Origin: Magnetospirillum sp.
GTDB lineage: Bacteria; Pseudomonadota; Alphaproteobacteria; CACIAM-22H2
Assembly: GCA_027532905.1 (NCBI GenBank)
Contig: JAPZUA010000002.1
Span: 62,001-126,000, forward strand
Direction: 5' to 3'
Length of the DNA stretch: 64,000 nucleotides
In this document: positions 1 to 9,253 of the stretch, piece by piece
Position numbering within the stretch: the stretch's first letter is position 1
How the letters are laid out: every line of letters begins with the position of its first letter
Notes under the pieces: generated by a model
The model's input: only the letters and a program-made list of their open reading frames with translations
Database searches by the model: none
Told to the model about the DNA's origin: nothing
Position numbers and translations under genes: made by a program

Positions 1-1
1 G

Positions 2-685
2 CGTCTGATCGTCGGCGGCAAATGGTCGTCGTCCTGGACGATGCGCGGCTGGCTTGCCTGCCGGCTGTCCGGGCTCGCTTTCGAATCAGAAACGCTGTTT
101 CTATCGCGCCCCGATAGCAAGGCGAAGCTTGCCGCGATTTCGCCGACGGGCCTTATCCCGCTGCTGATCGACGGCGACTTCCAGGTGACCGATACGCTGG
201 CGATCGCCGAATATCTGTGGGAGCAAGCACCCGGCTCGGACATCTGGCCGCAGGAAACGCGCGCACGCGCAGCCGCCCGCATGTCGGCTTGCGAAATGCA
301 CGCGCATTTCGCGGAGCTGCGCGCGGCCATGCCGATGAATCTGGTCAAGCGGTGGCCGATCGCCAATGGCGTGCCGTCGAACGTGAAGCTTCTGGCGCGC
401 CCCGGTGTGGGAGCCCAAGTCGCGCGCGTGCAGGAAAGCTGGCGCCAGACGCGCGCCGTGTGGGGGGCAGGGGGCCCCTATCTGTTCGGGCGCGACTTCA
501 ATTTCGCCGACGCGATGTGGGCACCAATGGCGAGCCGTTTTCGCACCTACGCGGTCGAGATCGCACCGGACGCGCAAGCCTATTGCGATGCGGTGCTTGC
601 CCATCCGCTGGTCGCCGAGTGGATCGCCGGGGCGCAAGCGCAGGCGCGCGAAATCGGCTGGGAAGCTTGCGCGGCATTTCCTTAG
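2..685 (+). CDS. Glutathione S-transferase family protein, 5' end cut by window edge
   Basis: The frame is open from the first bases and already reads LIVGGKWSSSW before the first internal ATG at 41, which resembles the beta1 strand of a GST thioredoxin fold, so the true start lies just left of the window. The segment SPTGLIPLLIDGDFQVTDT matches the glutathione-site region (cis-Pro, then a D/E-S/T pair, here DT) and is followed by an all-helical C-terminal domain. GSTs of this kind conjugate or reduce electrophiles with glutathione in the cytosol; the substrate cannot be told. It ends 21 bp before the stop of the convergent ABC binding protein. Confidence 0.85.
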   Translation, partial: RLIVGGKWSSSWTMRGWLACRLSGLAFESETLFLSRPDSKAKLAAISPTGLIPLLIDGDFQVTDTLAIAEYLWEQAPGSDIWPQETRARAAARMSACEMHAHFAELRAAMPMNLVKRWPIANGVPSNVKLLARPGVGAQVARVQESWRQTRAVWGAGGPYLFGRDFNFADAMWAPMASRFRTYAVEIAPDAQAYCDAVLAHPLVAEWIAGAQAQAREIGWEACAAFP

Positions 686-705
686 GCGCGTTGAGCGCGC
701 GGCCG

Positions 706-1710
706 TCAGCGCGCGGCGGCGACGTTTCGGTTGACGAAGTCGAGCTTGAAGGCGGATTTCCAGTCGAGATTGGCCGGATAGACGCCAGCCTGCGACATCG
801 TGTCGAAAATCTGCTTCCAGCGCGCCTCGGTCATCGCACCGATGCCGAGTTGCTTGGCGTCGCCGCCGTCGACGAGCTCGTAGCGCTTCATCTGCGCGAT
901 CTTGAAGGCCGAAAGTTCGGGCGACTGCTCGGCACTCGCCGCCAGGATCGCGCGGAACGCCGGGGTGGGATCGCCTGAAATGCACTGCGCGTAGCCGCGA
1001 ATGGTCGCATCGACGAAACGCTGGGCCACTGTCGGGCGCGCCGCGATCTCGGCGTCGGTCGTGAAGATCGTCGTTTGGTAGTCGGGATAGCCGTAGTCGG
1101 CCAATAGCAGCGAAACGGGCTCGGCGCCCAGCGCCTTGCCGAGGAAAAACGCGTCTTCGGTGATGAAGCCCTGTTGCACGGTCGAGGGATCGGCCACGAA
1201 CAGCGATGGATTGTAGGTGTAGGGCCGCAGATTCGCGTCGTCGAAACCGTGGCTGGCTTTGAGCCAGGCCCAGAACTGCGTGCGCGAGAAATTCGCAACC
1301 GAGATGCGCCGCGTCTTCAGGTCTTCGAGTTTGGTGATGCCTTGACCCGGATGCGCCACCAAGGTCTGCGGGCTTTTTTGAAACAGGGCCGCGATCGTCA
1401 CACCCGGCACGCTGTTCGAGCGCATGTTGAGCGTGGTGAGGGCAGTGCCCATCGCATAGTGGTAGCGACCGGCGGCGACGAGCTGGGCCGTGTTGATGCC
1501 AGGGCCGCCCGGAACAAGCTCGACATCGAGCCCGGCCGCCGCATAAAGCCCGGTTTCGCGCGCTTGGAAAAATCCGCAATGTTCGGCCTGCGGCAGCCAG
1601 CTGAGACCGTAGACGACGCGTTCGCGCATTTGCGCTTGGGCAACGCTTGCCGCCGCACCGAGCAGTGCCAGCCCCAAGGCCATAACCGCCAATTTGGATT
1701 TCGTGGTCAT
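706..1710 (-). CDS. ABC transporter substrate-binding protein, NMT1/THI5-like
   Basis: A protein of 334 residues with a Sec signal peptide (MTTKSKLAVMALGLALLGAA, then an ASVAQAQ cleavage region) followed by a NMT1/SsuA-type periplasmic binding fold (VVYGLSWLPQAEHCGFFQA near the mature N terminus). This family binds nitrate, sulfonates, taurine or thiamine-pyrimidine precursors for ABC import. No permease or ATPase lies next to it, so it is orphaned here or its partners are elsewhere. ATG 1710 was chosen over an upstream in-frame codon because GGAGG sits about 8 nt before it and the signal peptide then starts properly. It is divergent from the 2OG oxygenase gene. The ligand is unknown. Confidence 0.8.
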   Translation of the reverse strand: MTTKSKLAVMALGLALLGAAASVAQAQMRERVVYGLSWLPQAEHCGFFQARETGLYAAAGLDVELVPGGPGINTAQLVAAGRYHYAMGTALTTLNMRSNSVPGVTIAALFQKSPQTLVAHPGQGITKLEDLKTRRISVANFSRTQFWAWLKASHGFDDANLRPYTYNPSLFVADPSTVQQGFITEDAFFLGKALGAEPVSLLLADYGYPDYQTTIFTTDAEIAARPTVAQRFVDATIRGYAQCISGDPTPAFRAILAASAEQSPELSAFKIAQMKRYELVDGGDAKQLGIGAMTEARWKQIFDTMSQAGVYPANLDWKSAFKLDFVNRNVAAAR

Positions 1711-1793
1711 AGGCTGGCCTCCGAACGTTGCGAGGTGAGAATGGCATGCCGATTGCGTCGAAACGCGGACCGTACAGAAAGGTAGCAAGCCGC

Positions 1794-2783
1794 ATGCCAG
1801 CTGTTCCTATCGTCGATATCGGTTCCATCTACGGCCAAGCGCCGGATGCGTTGGCAAAAACGGCGCGCGAATTCGGCGCTGCGTTCGAAACATTCGGCTT
1901 TGCCACGATCGTCGGGCACGGCGTGTCGCCGGCCACGATCGCTTCGGCCTACAAGGCCGGCAACGCGTTTTTCGACCTGCCGCTTGCACATAAATTGGCC
2001 AGCACGGTGCCCGACCGCGTCAAAGGGCGCGGCTATGTGCCGGCAGGCGTAGAGAGCGTGGCGCGCACGCTGGGCAGCGACCGGCCACCCGATCTCGTGG
2101 AAGCGCTCGTGTTTGGCTCGATGCAGGACGAGACGCTGCCGCTGCCATTGGGCGCTGCGAGTGCGGCAACGGGCAACCTATTTCCGGCTGAACCGGCGGA
2201 ATTGGGGCCAGCGTTCCATGCCTATTTTATGGCGATGCGCGAACTTTCGGGCACGCTGATGCGCCTTGCCGCCGCCGCCCTCGATCTGCCGGCCGATTAT
2301 TTTGCACCCTATATCGACCGGCGGCGCGGCACGCTGCGCGCGGCCTTCTATCCCGAGCAGAACGATCCGCCGGCCCCCGGCCAGCTGCGCTACGGTGCGC
2401 ACACCGACTATGGCGGCTTCACCATCCTGCGCCAGGACGATGCCCCCGGCGGGCTGCAAGTCGACCTCGACGGCAACTGGATCGACGTTGCGCCGATGCC
2501 GGGCGCCTTCGTCATCAATATCGGCGATCTCGTGTCGCGCTGGACCAACGGGCGCTGGCGCTCGACCTTGCACCGCGTCGTCAATCCGCCGCGCGACACG
2601 CACGCCTCGACGCGCCGTCTGTCGTTGGTGTTTTTCTCCGGCCCCAACGACGATGCGGTCATCGAATGCCTGCCGACCTGCCGAGGGCCGGAGCGGCCCG
2701 CACAATATCCGCCGGTCGTGGCGCGCGACTATATCCGCGCCAAGCTCGACAGTTCGATGCCGACGACGCTCGAAAGGCGCTAA
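1794..2783 (+). CDS. 2-oxoglutarate/Fe(II)-dependent oxygenase (isopenicillin N synthase-like)
   Basis: A protein of 329 residues starting MPAVPIVDIGSIYG, the usual N terminus of the DIOX_N domain, with the C-terminal 2OG-FeII_Oxy jelly roll. The facial triad is visible as H203-x-D205 (HTDYGGF) and H260 (TLHRVVNPP), and the 2-oxoglutarate anchor as R275-x-S277 (RRLSLVFF). It should hydroxylate or oxidise a small molecule using 2-oxoglutarate and O2 in the cytosol; the substrate cannot be read from sequence. ATG 1794 is preceded by AGAAAGG. Its stop codon overlaps tail-to-tail with the FMN reductase gene. Divergent pairing with the NMT1-type binding protein suggests a shared substrate, which is inference. 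Confidence 0.85.
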   Translation: MPAVPIVDIGSIYGQAPDALAKTAREFGAAFETFGFATIVGHGVSPATIASAYKAGNAFFDLPLAHKLASTVPDRVKGRGYVPAGVESVARTLGSDRPPDLVEALVFGSMQDETLPLPLGAASAATGNLFPAEPAELGPAFHAYFMAMRELSGTLMRLAAAALDLPADYFAPYIDRRRGTLRAAFYPEQNDPPAPGQLRYGAHTDYGGFTILRQDDAPGGLQVDLDGNWIDVAPMPGAFVINIGDLVSRWTNGRWRSTLHRVVNPPRDTHASTRRLSLVFFSGPNDDAVIECLPTCRGPERPAQYPPVVARDYIRAKLDSSMPTTLERR

Positions 2784-3346
2784 GCTTTAGGTGCCAAGCG
2801 TTCGATCCAGGCCGCAAACGAGTCGAGCGTCTTGGCGAGCGCCTTTTGCGAGGCTTCGGCCACAAGGTCGCCGTTCGCGTCGAACGCCGCATAGGCGGCG
2901 GGGACCGCGCAATCCGCACCAACGAGCTGCAGCATGCCCATCGCCGCCAAGGTCGGGCGCAAGGTGAGCTGGGCGCGCGCCGAGCCGCCGCCGCCGGCCG
3001 CCGCGCCGATCAGTGCGGTGGGCTTGCCTGCACACGTCGCTTTGCCGGGCGGACGCGACATCCAGTCGAGCGCATTCTTGAGCACGCCTGAGGTACCGTA
3101 ATTGTATTCCGGCGTTGCGATCAGCAAGGCGTCGGCAGCCCCCACGGCCGCCTGCAGCTTGGCGACCGCATCGGGATAGCCCTTGGCTTCGACGTCTTCG
3201 TCGAACATCGGCAGGCCTGCAAGATCGTAAGGCGTAATCGCGAGCGACGCAGGTGCCGTCTTGGCTGCGTAAGCGATAAGCGCGCGGTTGAAGGATTTGG
3301 CGCGCAAGCTGCCCGCGATGCCGAGGACCTTGTAGATCTTGCTCAT
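2780..3346 (-). CDS. NADPH-dependent FMN reductase-like flavoprotein
   Basis: A protein of 188 residues with a flavodoxin-like fold. The N-terminal GIAGSLRAKSFNRAL loop is the FMN phosphate-binding GSxR-x-S-xN motif, and PEYNYGTSGVLKNALDW matches the second FMN contact of the SsuE/ArsH/YieF family. It should reduce FMN or quinones with NADPH in the cytosol. The gene starts 16 nt after the stop of the upstream molybdenum hydroxylase subunit on the same strand, so the two are probably co-transcribed. ATG 3346 was chosen because it gives the standard start just before the first beta strand. Confidence 0.85.
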   Translation of the reverse strand: MSKIYKVLGIAGSLRAKSFNRALIAYAAKTAPASLAITPYDLAGLPMFDEDVEAKGYPDAVAKLQAAVGAADALLIATPEYNYGTSGVLKNALDWMSRPPGKATCAGKPTALIGAAAGGGGSARAQLTLRPTLAAMGMLQLVGADCAVPAAYAAFDANGDLVAEASQKALAKTLDSFAAWIERLAPKA

Positions 3347-3362
3347 ATGTCGTTTCTCCGGA

Positions 3363-5720
3363 TCAGGAACGAGCTTGTTGGATGGCGGCCCACACGCGCT
3401 GCGGAGTGGCGGGCATGTCGATATGGCGAATGCCGTAGATCTTGAGCGCATCGACGATCGCGTTCATGACACTCGGCAAGGCGCCCGCACAGCCTGCTTC
3501 GCCGCAGCCTTTGGCGCCCAGGATGTTGGTGCGCGCGGGCACGTCGTGCGTCGCGGACTCGAAGAACGGCACGTCGGCCGCGCGCGGCATCGCATAGTCC
3601 ATGTAGGAGCCGGTCAGAAGGCTGCCGTGCTCGTCGTAGCGCACGCTCTCCATCAGCGCTTGGCCGATACCCTGTGCCACGCCGCCATGCAGCTGGCCTG
3701 CGACCAGCATCGGATTGATGACTGTGCCGAAATCGTTGACCGCCGTGTAGCGCACGACATCGACCACGCCGGTTTCGGGATCGATCTCGACTTCTGCGAT
3801 ATGGCAGCCGTTCGGGAAGGCTGAGGGGGCCGCCTCGTGCACGTGCTTCACGTCGAGCGAACGCGGCATACCGTCGGGCAGTTTGAGTCCGCCGCGCAGC
3901 TTCGCTGCAAGTTCCATGATGCCGATGCCGCGATCGGTCCCTGCGATCGTGAAGCGGCCTTGCGCGAATTCGATGTCGGCCTCGGCGGCTTCGAGCGCCA
4001 CAGCTGCAATCTTGCGCCCGATCTCGACCACCTTGCCGCTCGCTTCGACGATCGCGGCACCGCTTGCCATGATCGACTTTGAGCCACCCGTACCGCCGCC
4101 GGCGATGAGTTCGTCGCTGTCGCCCTGCAAGAGGCGGATTTTGTCGAACGGCACGCCCAGATGCGTCGTGAGAACTTGCGCAAACGGCGCGGCGTGGCCC
4201 TGGCCGTAGTCGAGCGTGCCGGTCACGATTGTGACGGTGCCGTCGGCCTCGAAGCGAATGCCGCCCATTTCCTTCATCGGCGGGGCGGTCACTTCGAGGA
4301 ACGAGCCGAGCCCCAGCCCGCGCAGCAGGCCGCGCTTTTCGCTGTCGGCCTTGCGCGCGGCAAAGCCGTTCCAGTCGGCAAGGGCCACCGCCTTGTCGAG
4401 CAACGCGGTGAACTCGCCGCTGTCGTAGCTCATGCCCGAGGGCGCCGCCCACGGCAATTCGGCGGGCTTGATGTGGTTGCGGCGCCGCAGTTCGAGGCGG
4501 TCGATGCCTAGCTTGGCAGCCGCCTCGTCGATCAGCCGTTCCATGTAGTAGTTGCCCTCGGGCCGCCCTGCACCGCGATAGGGCCCAACGGGCGAGGTGT
4601 TGGTGAAGACCGAGCGCGAGGCGACTTCGATCAGTGGCGTGCGATAGACGCTGATCGAGTTCTTGACGAGGTTCAGCGTCGACATGATCGTGCCGACGCT
4701 CGTGAGATAGGCGCCGAGATTGCCGTAGCCTTCGAAGCGCACGGCGAGGAATTTGCCGTCCGCATCGAGGGCGAGTTCGCCCGTGATCTCGTGGTCGCGG
4801 CCGTGGCTGTCGGAGACGAAACTCTCGCTGCGCTCATCGGTCCATTTGACTGGCAGGCCGAGCGTGCGTGCGGCGTGCAGGATGCAAGTATACTCGGGAT
4901 AAGGCTGCGCCTTCATGCCGAACGAGCCGCCGACATTGCCGGTGAGCACGCGCAGTTTCTCGCGCGGCACTTTGAGGATGTCGTCGGCAAGCTGGTTGCG
5001 CAGGCCGAACACGCCCTGGCTGCCGACATCGAGGGTGAAGCGGTCGCTTGCCGCATCGTACCGGCCGACGGCCGCGCGCGGCTCCATCGCATTGACGACG
5101 ATGCGCGAATTCGCCATCGCCAGCTTGACCGTGTGCGCGGCCGCGGCAAATGCGGCTGCGACTTTTTCACCGTCGCCGTAATGGTAGTCGAGCGACACGT
5201 TGCCCGGCACGTCATCGTAAAGAAGCGGTGCGCCCGCAGCGGCCGCGAGGCTTGCTTGGGTGACGGCCGGCAGCGGCTCAATGTCGAGTTCGACCGCCTC
5301 GGCCGCGTCTTTGGCTTCCGCCACGCTGCGCGCGACCACGAACGCCACCGGATCGCCTACGAAGCGCACTTTGCCGCGCGCCAGCGACATGCGCTGCGGC
5401 TGCAGCATGATCGTCCCGTCGCGGCCTTTGAGCGGCATCATGCAGCGCAAGGGCCCGAAGCCCGCTTGGTCGAGATCGGCGCCCGTGAACACGCCGAGCA
5501 CGCCCGGCATGGCTTTGGCGGCATCCGTGCCGATGCCGCGCAGGATGCCGTGCGCGTAGCGGCTGCGCACCATCACGGCATAGGCCTGGCCTTCGAAATT
5601 CACATCGTCGGTGTAGCTGCCTTCGCCGCGCAGCAATTTGGGATCTTCGGTGCGCGACACAGGCTGGCCGACGCCGAATTTCGCCAATGCCATCTGGGCG
5701 GTCGTATCGAGCATGTTCAT
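3363..5720 (-). CDS. Xanthine dehydrogenase/CO dehydrogenase-family molybdopterin large subunit (form II CoxL-like)
   Basis: A protein of 785 residues with an aldehyde oxidase/xanthine dehydrogenase a/b hammerhead domain ([18 protein letters not shown] at the N terminus) and a Mo-cofactor-binding domain. The active-site loop reads [10 protein letters not shown], as in form II CoxL homologues, not the AYRCSFR of true CO dehydrogenase, so a hydroxylase of an aldehyde or N-heterocycle is more likely than CO oxidation. [10 protein letters not shown] near the C terminus carries the catalytic Glu. The medium (FAD) and small (2Fe-2S) subunits that normally accompany it are not adjacent. ATG 5720 has GGAG 5 nt upstream; a TTG at 5738 is less likely. 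Confidence 0.85.
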   Translation of the reverse strand: MNMLDTTAQMALAKFGVGQPVSRTEDPKLLRGEGSYTDDVNFEGQAYAVMVRSRYAHGILRGIGTDAAKAMPGVLGVFTGADLDQAGFGPLRCMMPLKGRDGTIMLQPQRMSLARGKVRFVGDPVAFVVARSVAEAKDAAEAVELDIEPLPAVTQASLAAAAGAPLLYDDVPGNVSLDYHYGDGEKVAAAFAAAAHTVKLAMANSRIVVNAMEPRAAVGRYDAASDRFTLDVGSQGVFGLRNQLADDILKVPREKLRVLTGNVGGSFGMKAQPYPEYTCILHAARTLGLPVKWTDERSESFVSDSHGRDHEITGELALDADGKFLAVRFEGYGNLGAYLTSVGTIMSTLNLVKNSISVYRTPLIEVASRSVFTNTSPVGPYRGAGRPEGNYYMERLIDEAAAKLGIDRLELRRRNHIKPAELPWAAPSGMSYDSGEFTALLDKAVALADWNGFAARKADSEKRGLLRGLGLGSFLEVTAPPMKEMGGIRFEADGTVTIVTGTLDYGQGHAAPFAQVLTTHLGVPFDKIRLLQGDSDELIAGGGTGGSKSIMASGAAIVEASGKVVEIGRKIAAVALEAAEADIEFAQGRFTIAGTDRGIGIMELAAKLRGGLKLPDGMPRSLDVKHVHEAAPSAFPNGCHIAEVEIDPETGVVDVVRYTAVNDFGTVINPMLVAGQLHGGVAQGIGQALMESVRYDEHGSLLTGSYMDYAMPRAADVPFFESATHDVPARTNILGAKGCGEAGCAGALPSVMNAIVDALKIYGIRHIDMPATPQRVWAAIQQARS

Positions 5721-5756
5721 GGACTCTCCGAGGGACAATGCAGACGCAAAGGCAGA

Positions 5757-6488
5757 TCAGCCCTGCGCGGGCGGGGGCGGCAGGCTCGCCACCAGGGCCG
5801 AGAGCCCGTCGCTGTAGCCGCGCCGCAGTTCGATCCAGTAGGGATCGGTTCTTTCGAACGTGGTCAGGTTCTGGGACGAGAAGCTGTCGGTGCGGTAGCG
5901 CAAGAGATCGATGGGGGCGTCGACCGAGAGATTGCTGCGCATCGTCGCATCGAACGACAGCAGCGAGAGCTTGGCCGCTTCTTCGAGCGAGCTTGTGCCG
6001 GTCAATGCGCGGTCGAGGATCGGCTTGCCGTATTTGGTTTCGCCGATCTGCAAAAAGCGCGAGCGATCCGACGCTTCGACGAAATTGCCGGCCGAATAGA
6101 CGTTGAACAGGCGCGGCGCTTCGCCCGCAATTTGCCCGCCTACCAGGAAATTGCCGTTGGGATCGCCGAAGGGCTGCACGAAGGACGCGTCGTGCGCCAG
6201 CACCGCACGCAGCTTGTTGCCGACGGTCTGCGCCACGTCGAACATCGTGCGCGCGGCATAAATGTCGAAACCCCATTGGCCGGAGCCTGCGGTCTCGCGC
6301 AGGCCCGTGACGACGGCCTGCGTGGTCGCAAGATTGCCGGCGGAGAGAATCGCGATCACGCGCTGGCCCGGCACTTCGAATACGGCGAGTTTTTTGACCA
6401 GCGCCACCTGGTCCACGCCCGCATTCGAGCGCGAGTCCGAGGCCATGACCAAACCGGCCGGCAGGATAATTCCAAGGCAGTATGTCAT
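5757..6488 (-). CDS. Anbu-type proteasome-like peptidase (ancestral beta subunit)
   Basis: A protein of 243 residues starting [20 protein letters not shown]. Removal of Met would expose Thr as the N-terminal nucleophile, and [11 protein letters not shown] plus the KKLAVF segment supply the conserved Asp and Lys of the T1 (Ntn-hydrolase) family. The fold continues with [12 protein letters not shown] and a glycine-rich middle. Anbu assemblies are proteasome/HslV relatives of poorly known function. The usual genomic companions (an ATP-grasp protein, an alpha-E domain protein and a transglutaminase-like protein) are not present here. GGAGGGG lies 8 nt before ATG 6488. It is divergent from glutaminase. 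Confidence 0.88.
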   Translation of the reverse strand: MTYCLGIILPAGLVMASDSRSNAGVDQVALVKKLAVFEVPGQRVIAILSAGNLATTQAVVTGLRETAGSGQWGFDIYAARTMFDVAQTVGNKLRAVLAHDASFVQPFGDPNGNFLVGGQIAGEAPRLFNVYSAGNFVEASDRSRFLQIGETKYGKPILDRALTGTSSLEEAAKLSLLSFDATMRSNLSVDAPIDLLRYRTDSFSSQNLTTFERTDPYWIELRRGYSDGLSALVASLPPPPAQG

Positions 6489-6584
6489 CCCCAACCCCTC
6501 CAACACCGCAGCATCGACTTTGCCGCGCCAAGCTGCAAGTCTGTAGTTCCGGACAAACGCCTTCGCGAGGCAGGTATTCTCGTC

Positions 6585-7505
6585 ATGGATTTGCAGGAAT
6601 TGGTCGATTCGGTCTGCGCGGATGTCGGCGGGCATCTCGGGCGCGGCCGTGTTGCGGACTATATACCGGCTTTGGCACGAGTCGATCCTCGGCATTTCGG
6701 CCTTGCGATCGCAAGCGTGGATGGGCGCCACGCGGCCGGCGGCGACGCCGACACGCCGTTTTCGATCCAGAGCATTTCCAAGGTCTTTGCGCTCACGCTC
6801 GCACTCGATCGTATCGGCGATCCTTTGTGGCAGCGCGTGGGCCGCGAGCCGTCGGGCTCGCCGTTCAATTCGATCGTGCAGCTCGAGCGCGAGCAGGGCA
6901 TCCCGCGCAATCCGCTGATCAATGCGGGCGCTTTGGTCGTGACCGATTGTCTGCTCGCCGGGCGCCCGCCCGATGAAGCAATCGAGGATATTCTGGCGTT
7001 CATGCGCGTGCGCGCGCACGACCCAGCCGTCTGTGTGGATGCCGAGGTGGCCACCTCGGAAGCCGAGACGGGTTTCCGCAACGCGAGTCTTGCCAATTTT
7101 ATCCGCGCCTTCGGCAATATCGCGCACCCGGTCGAAAACGTGCTGGCGACCTATTTCAGCCAATGCGCGCTCAGCATGGATTGCCGACAGTTGGCGCAGG
7201 CGGCGCTCTATCTCGCCAATGACGGCATCGACCCGCGCGACGGCGAGATCGTGATCGATGCGGAGGGCGCGCGCCGCATCAATGCGATCATGATGACGTG
7301 CGGGCACTACGACGCGTCGGGCGATTTTGCGTTCCGCGTCGGCCTGCCCGGCAAAAGCGGCGTGGGCGGCGGCATCCTTGCGATCGCACCGGGCAAAGCC
7401 GCGATCGCGGTCTGGGCACCTGGCCTCAACGACCAGGGAAACTCGCTCGTCGGCGCCTTGGCGCTCGAGTGCCTGTCGCGCCGTACGGGCTGGTCGGTGT
7501 TTTGA
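6585..7505 (+). CDS. glsA: Glutaminase
   Basis: A protein of 306 residues, the normal length of the serine-dependent beta-lactamase-like glutaminase family. The catalytic S63-x-x-K66 pair is seen in QSISKVFAL, followed by [18 protein letters not shown] and the C-terminal [12 protein letters not shown], all hallmark segments. It deamidates L-glutamine to glutamate and ammonia in the cytosol and is often linked to acid resistance or nitrogen metabolism. ATG 6585 is preceded by a GAGG-containing purine stretch. The convergent neighbour downstream is a glutamate-synthase-like protein, a suggestive but unproven link. Confidence 0.93.
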   Translation: MDLQELVDSVCADVGGHLGRGRVADYIPALARVDPRHFGLAIASVDGRHAAGGDADTPFSIQSISKVFALTLALDRIGDPLWQRVGREPSGSPFNSIVQLEREQGIPRNPLINAGALVVTDCLLAGRPPDEAIEDILAFMRVRAHDPAVCVDAEVATSEAETGFRNASLANFIRAFGNIAHPVENVLATYFSQCALSMDCRQLAQAALYLANDGIDPRDGEIVIDAEGARRINAIMMTCGHYDASGDFAFRVGLPGKSGVGGGILAIAPGKAAIAVWAPGLNDQGNSLVGALALECLSRRTGWSVF

Positions 7506-7515
7506 GGCGGTGCTT

Positions 7516-9159
7516 CTAGAAGCGGTCGCTGCGCGCAAGCTGCCAGGCTTCGGCGAAGCCCGGATGGTCGGTATCGCCCAGGATCTCGCCAGGCTTCAGG
7601 AAGCGGTAGACCTGCGCGAACGTCGCGACCTCGTTGGGCCCCAAACGACGCGATACGTGGTGCGGACGCAACTCGCGTGGATGCGTGAGGCCCGCCGCCG
7701 CGATGAGTTCGGCAAGCGCCGTAACGGTCGATTTATGGAACTGGGCCACGCGTGCGGCCTTGTCGGGCACCACGAGGGCGAGCTGGCGCACTTTGTCTTG
7801 CGTCGCCACCCCGGTCGGGCAGCGGTCGGTATGGCAGCTTTGCGACTGGATGCAGCCAACCGCGAACATGAAACCGCGCGCCGAGTTGCACCAATCGGCC
7901 CCCAGCGCCATAACGCGCGCCATGTCGAAGGCCGAGGTGATCTTGCCGCTGGCGCCGATCTTGATGCGGTCGCGAATGCCGAGGCCGACAAGCGCATTGT
8001 GCGCGAACACAAGCCCGTCGCGCAGCGGCGTGCCGACATGGTCGAGGAATTCGAGCGGGGCGGCGCCCGTTCCGCCTTCCGAACCGTCGATCACGATGAA
8101 ATCGGGATAGGTATTGGCCTCAAGCATGGCTTTGCAGATGCCGAGGAACTCGGTCGGGTGGCCGATGCACAGCTTGAAGCCGACCGGCTTGCCGCCGCAA
8201 AGCGCGCGCAGTTGGGCGATGAACTGCACAAGCCCCATCGGCGTCGAGAAAGCCGGGTGGGAGGCAGGCGACACGCAATCGACCCCCAGCGGTACGCCGC
8301 GTGCGGCCGCGATTTCGGCCGAGACTTTCGGGCCCGGCAGCACGCCGCCATGGCCGGGTTTGGCTCCTTGGCTCAGCTTGATCTCGATCATCTTGATTTG
8401 CGGATCGACGGCTTGAGCTGAAAAACGCTCGGCCGAAAAACTGCCGTCCGGATTGCGGCAGCCGAAATAGCCGCTGCCGATTTCCCAAATGATGTCGCCG
8501 CCGTTTTCGCGATGGTACTGGCTGTAGCCGCCTTCGCCGGTGTCGTGCGCGAAACCGCCAATGGCGGCCCCCTTGTTGAGGGCGCGAATGGCGTTCGCCG
8601 AAAGAGCGCCGAAGCTCATTGCCGAAATGTTGAAAACGGAGGCCGAATAGGGCTGCTTGCAGTCCGGCCCGCCGATCGTGATGCGCAGCGGCTCGCTATG
8701 GTGCGTCGCGGGTGCGATCGAATGGTTGATCCATTCGAAGCCGGTTTCGTAGACATCGAGCTGCGTGCCGAAGGGGCGTTTGTCGAGATCGGCCTTGGCG
8801 CGTTGGTACACGATCGAGCGTTTGCTGCGGTTGAACGGCACGCCGTCGGTGTCGCTCTCGAGGAAATACTGGCGGATCTCGGGCCGCATCTCCTCGAACA
8901 GAAAGCGGATATGGGCGGCGATCGGATAGTTGCGCAGGATGCTGTGCTGCTTTTGCAAAATGTCGCGAGTCCCGAGGCCCGCAAGTGCCGCCGCCACGAG
9001 GAACGGGGTTAAGAACCAGCTGTTCGCGAGCATCGCGAGCCCGAAGCCAAGCGTGGCGACCACGGCAACGCTGTAGGTTATGTAGCGCGGCGAAACGGCG
9101 AGCTTGATCCATTGCAGCGGGGAAAGGGCGGGAAATTCGGTTCTGGCCGTATTCTGCAC
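7516..9159 (-). CDS. Membrane-anchored FMN-binding glutamate synthase-family protein
   Basis: A protein of 547 residues with two hydrophobic segments near residues 22-60 followed by the GltB/FMN_dh central-domain barrel. GSEGGTGAAPLEF is the FMN/2-oxoglutarate site, and CIQSQSCHTDRCPTG gives the three cysteines of the glutamate-synthase Fe-S cluster. The glutaminase amidotransferase domain of GltB is absent, so it cannot itself release ammonia from glutamine. Proteins of this stand-alone class are common in bacteria, but their reaction is not settled. The start is GTG 9159, with GGGGAGA about 8 nt upstream; no ATG fits better. Confidence 0.88.
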   Translation of the reverse strand: MQNTARTEFPALSPLQWIKLAVSPRYITYSVAVVATLGFGLAMLANSWFLTPFLVAAALAGLGTRDILQKQHSILRNYPIAAHIRFLFEEMRPEIRQYFLESDTDGVPFNRSKRSIVYQRAKADLDKRPFGTQLDVYETGFEWINHSIAPATHHSEPLRITIGGPDCKQPYSASVFNISAMSFGALSANAIRALNKGAAIGGFAHDTGEGGYSQYHRENGGDIIWEIGSGYFGCRNPDGSFSAERFSAQAVDPQIKMIEIKLSQGAKPGHGGVLPGPKVSAEIAAARGVPLGVDCVSPASHPAFSTPMGLVQFIAQLRALCGGKPVGFKLCIGHPTEFLGICKAMLEANTYPDFIVIDGSEGGTGAAPLEFLDHVGTPLRDGLVFAHNALVGLGIRDRIKIGASGKITSAFDMARVMALGADWCNSARGFMFAVGCIQSQSCHTDRCPTGVATQDKVRQLALVVPDKAARVAQFHKSTVTALAELIAAAGLTHPRELRPHHVSRRLGPNEVATFAQVYRFLKPGEILGDTDHPGFAEAWQLARSDRF

Positions 9160-9253
9160 TGTCTGTTCTCCCCGGAGCCGCAGCGCGTTTTTGCGCTTGC
9201 CGCCACGACTCTAGCGAGGATCGGGCGAATCGCCAACAGCACTTGCGCCGGGC

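Noticed and set aside
4791-7505. A very long open plus-strand frame (about 900 codons) ending with glutaminase.
   Set aside because: Its first 590 codons are antisense to the molybdenum hydroxylase and Anbu genes, which have clear motifs. The frame is open only because of GC-rich codon bias. Glutaminase starts at 6585, with a ribosome site and a normal length.
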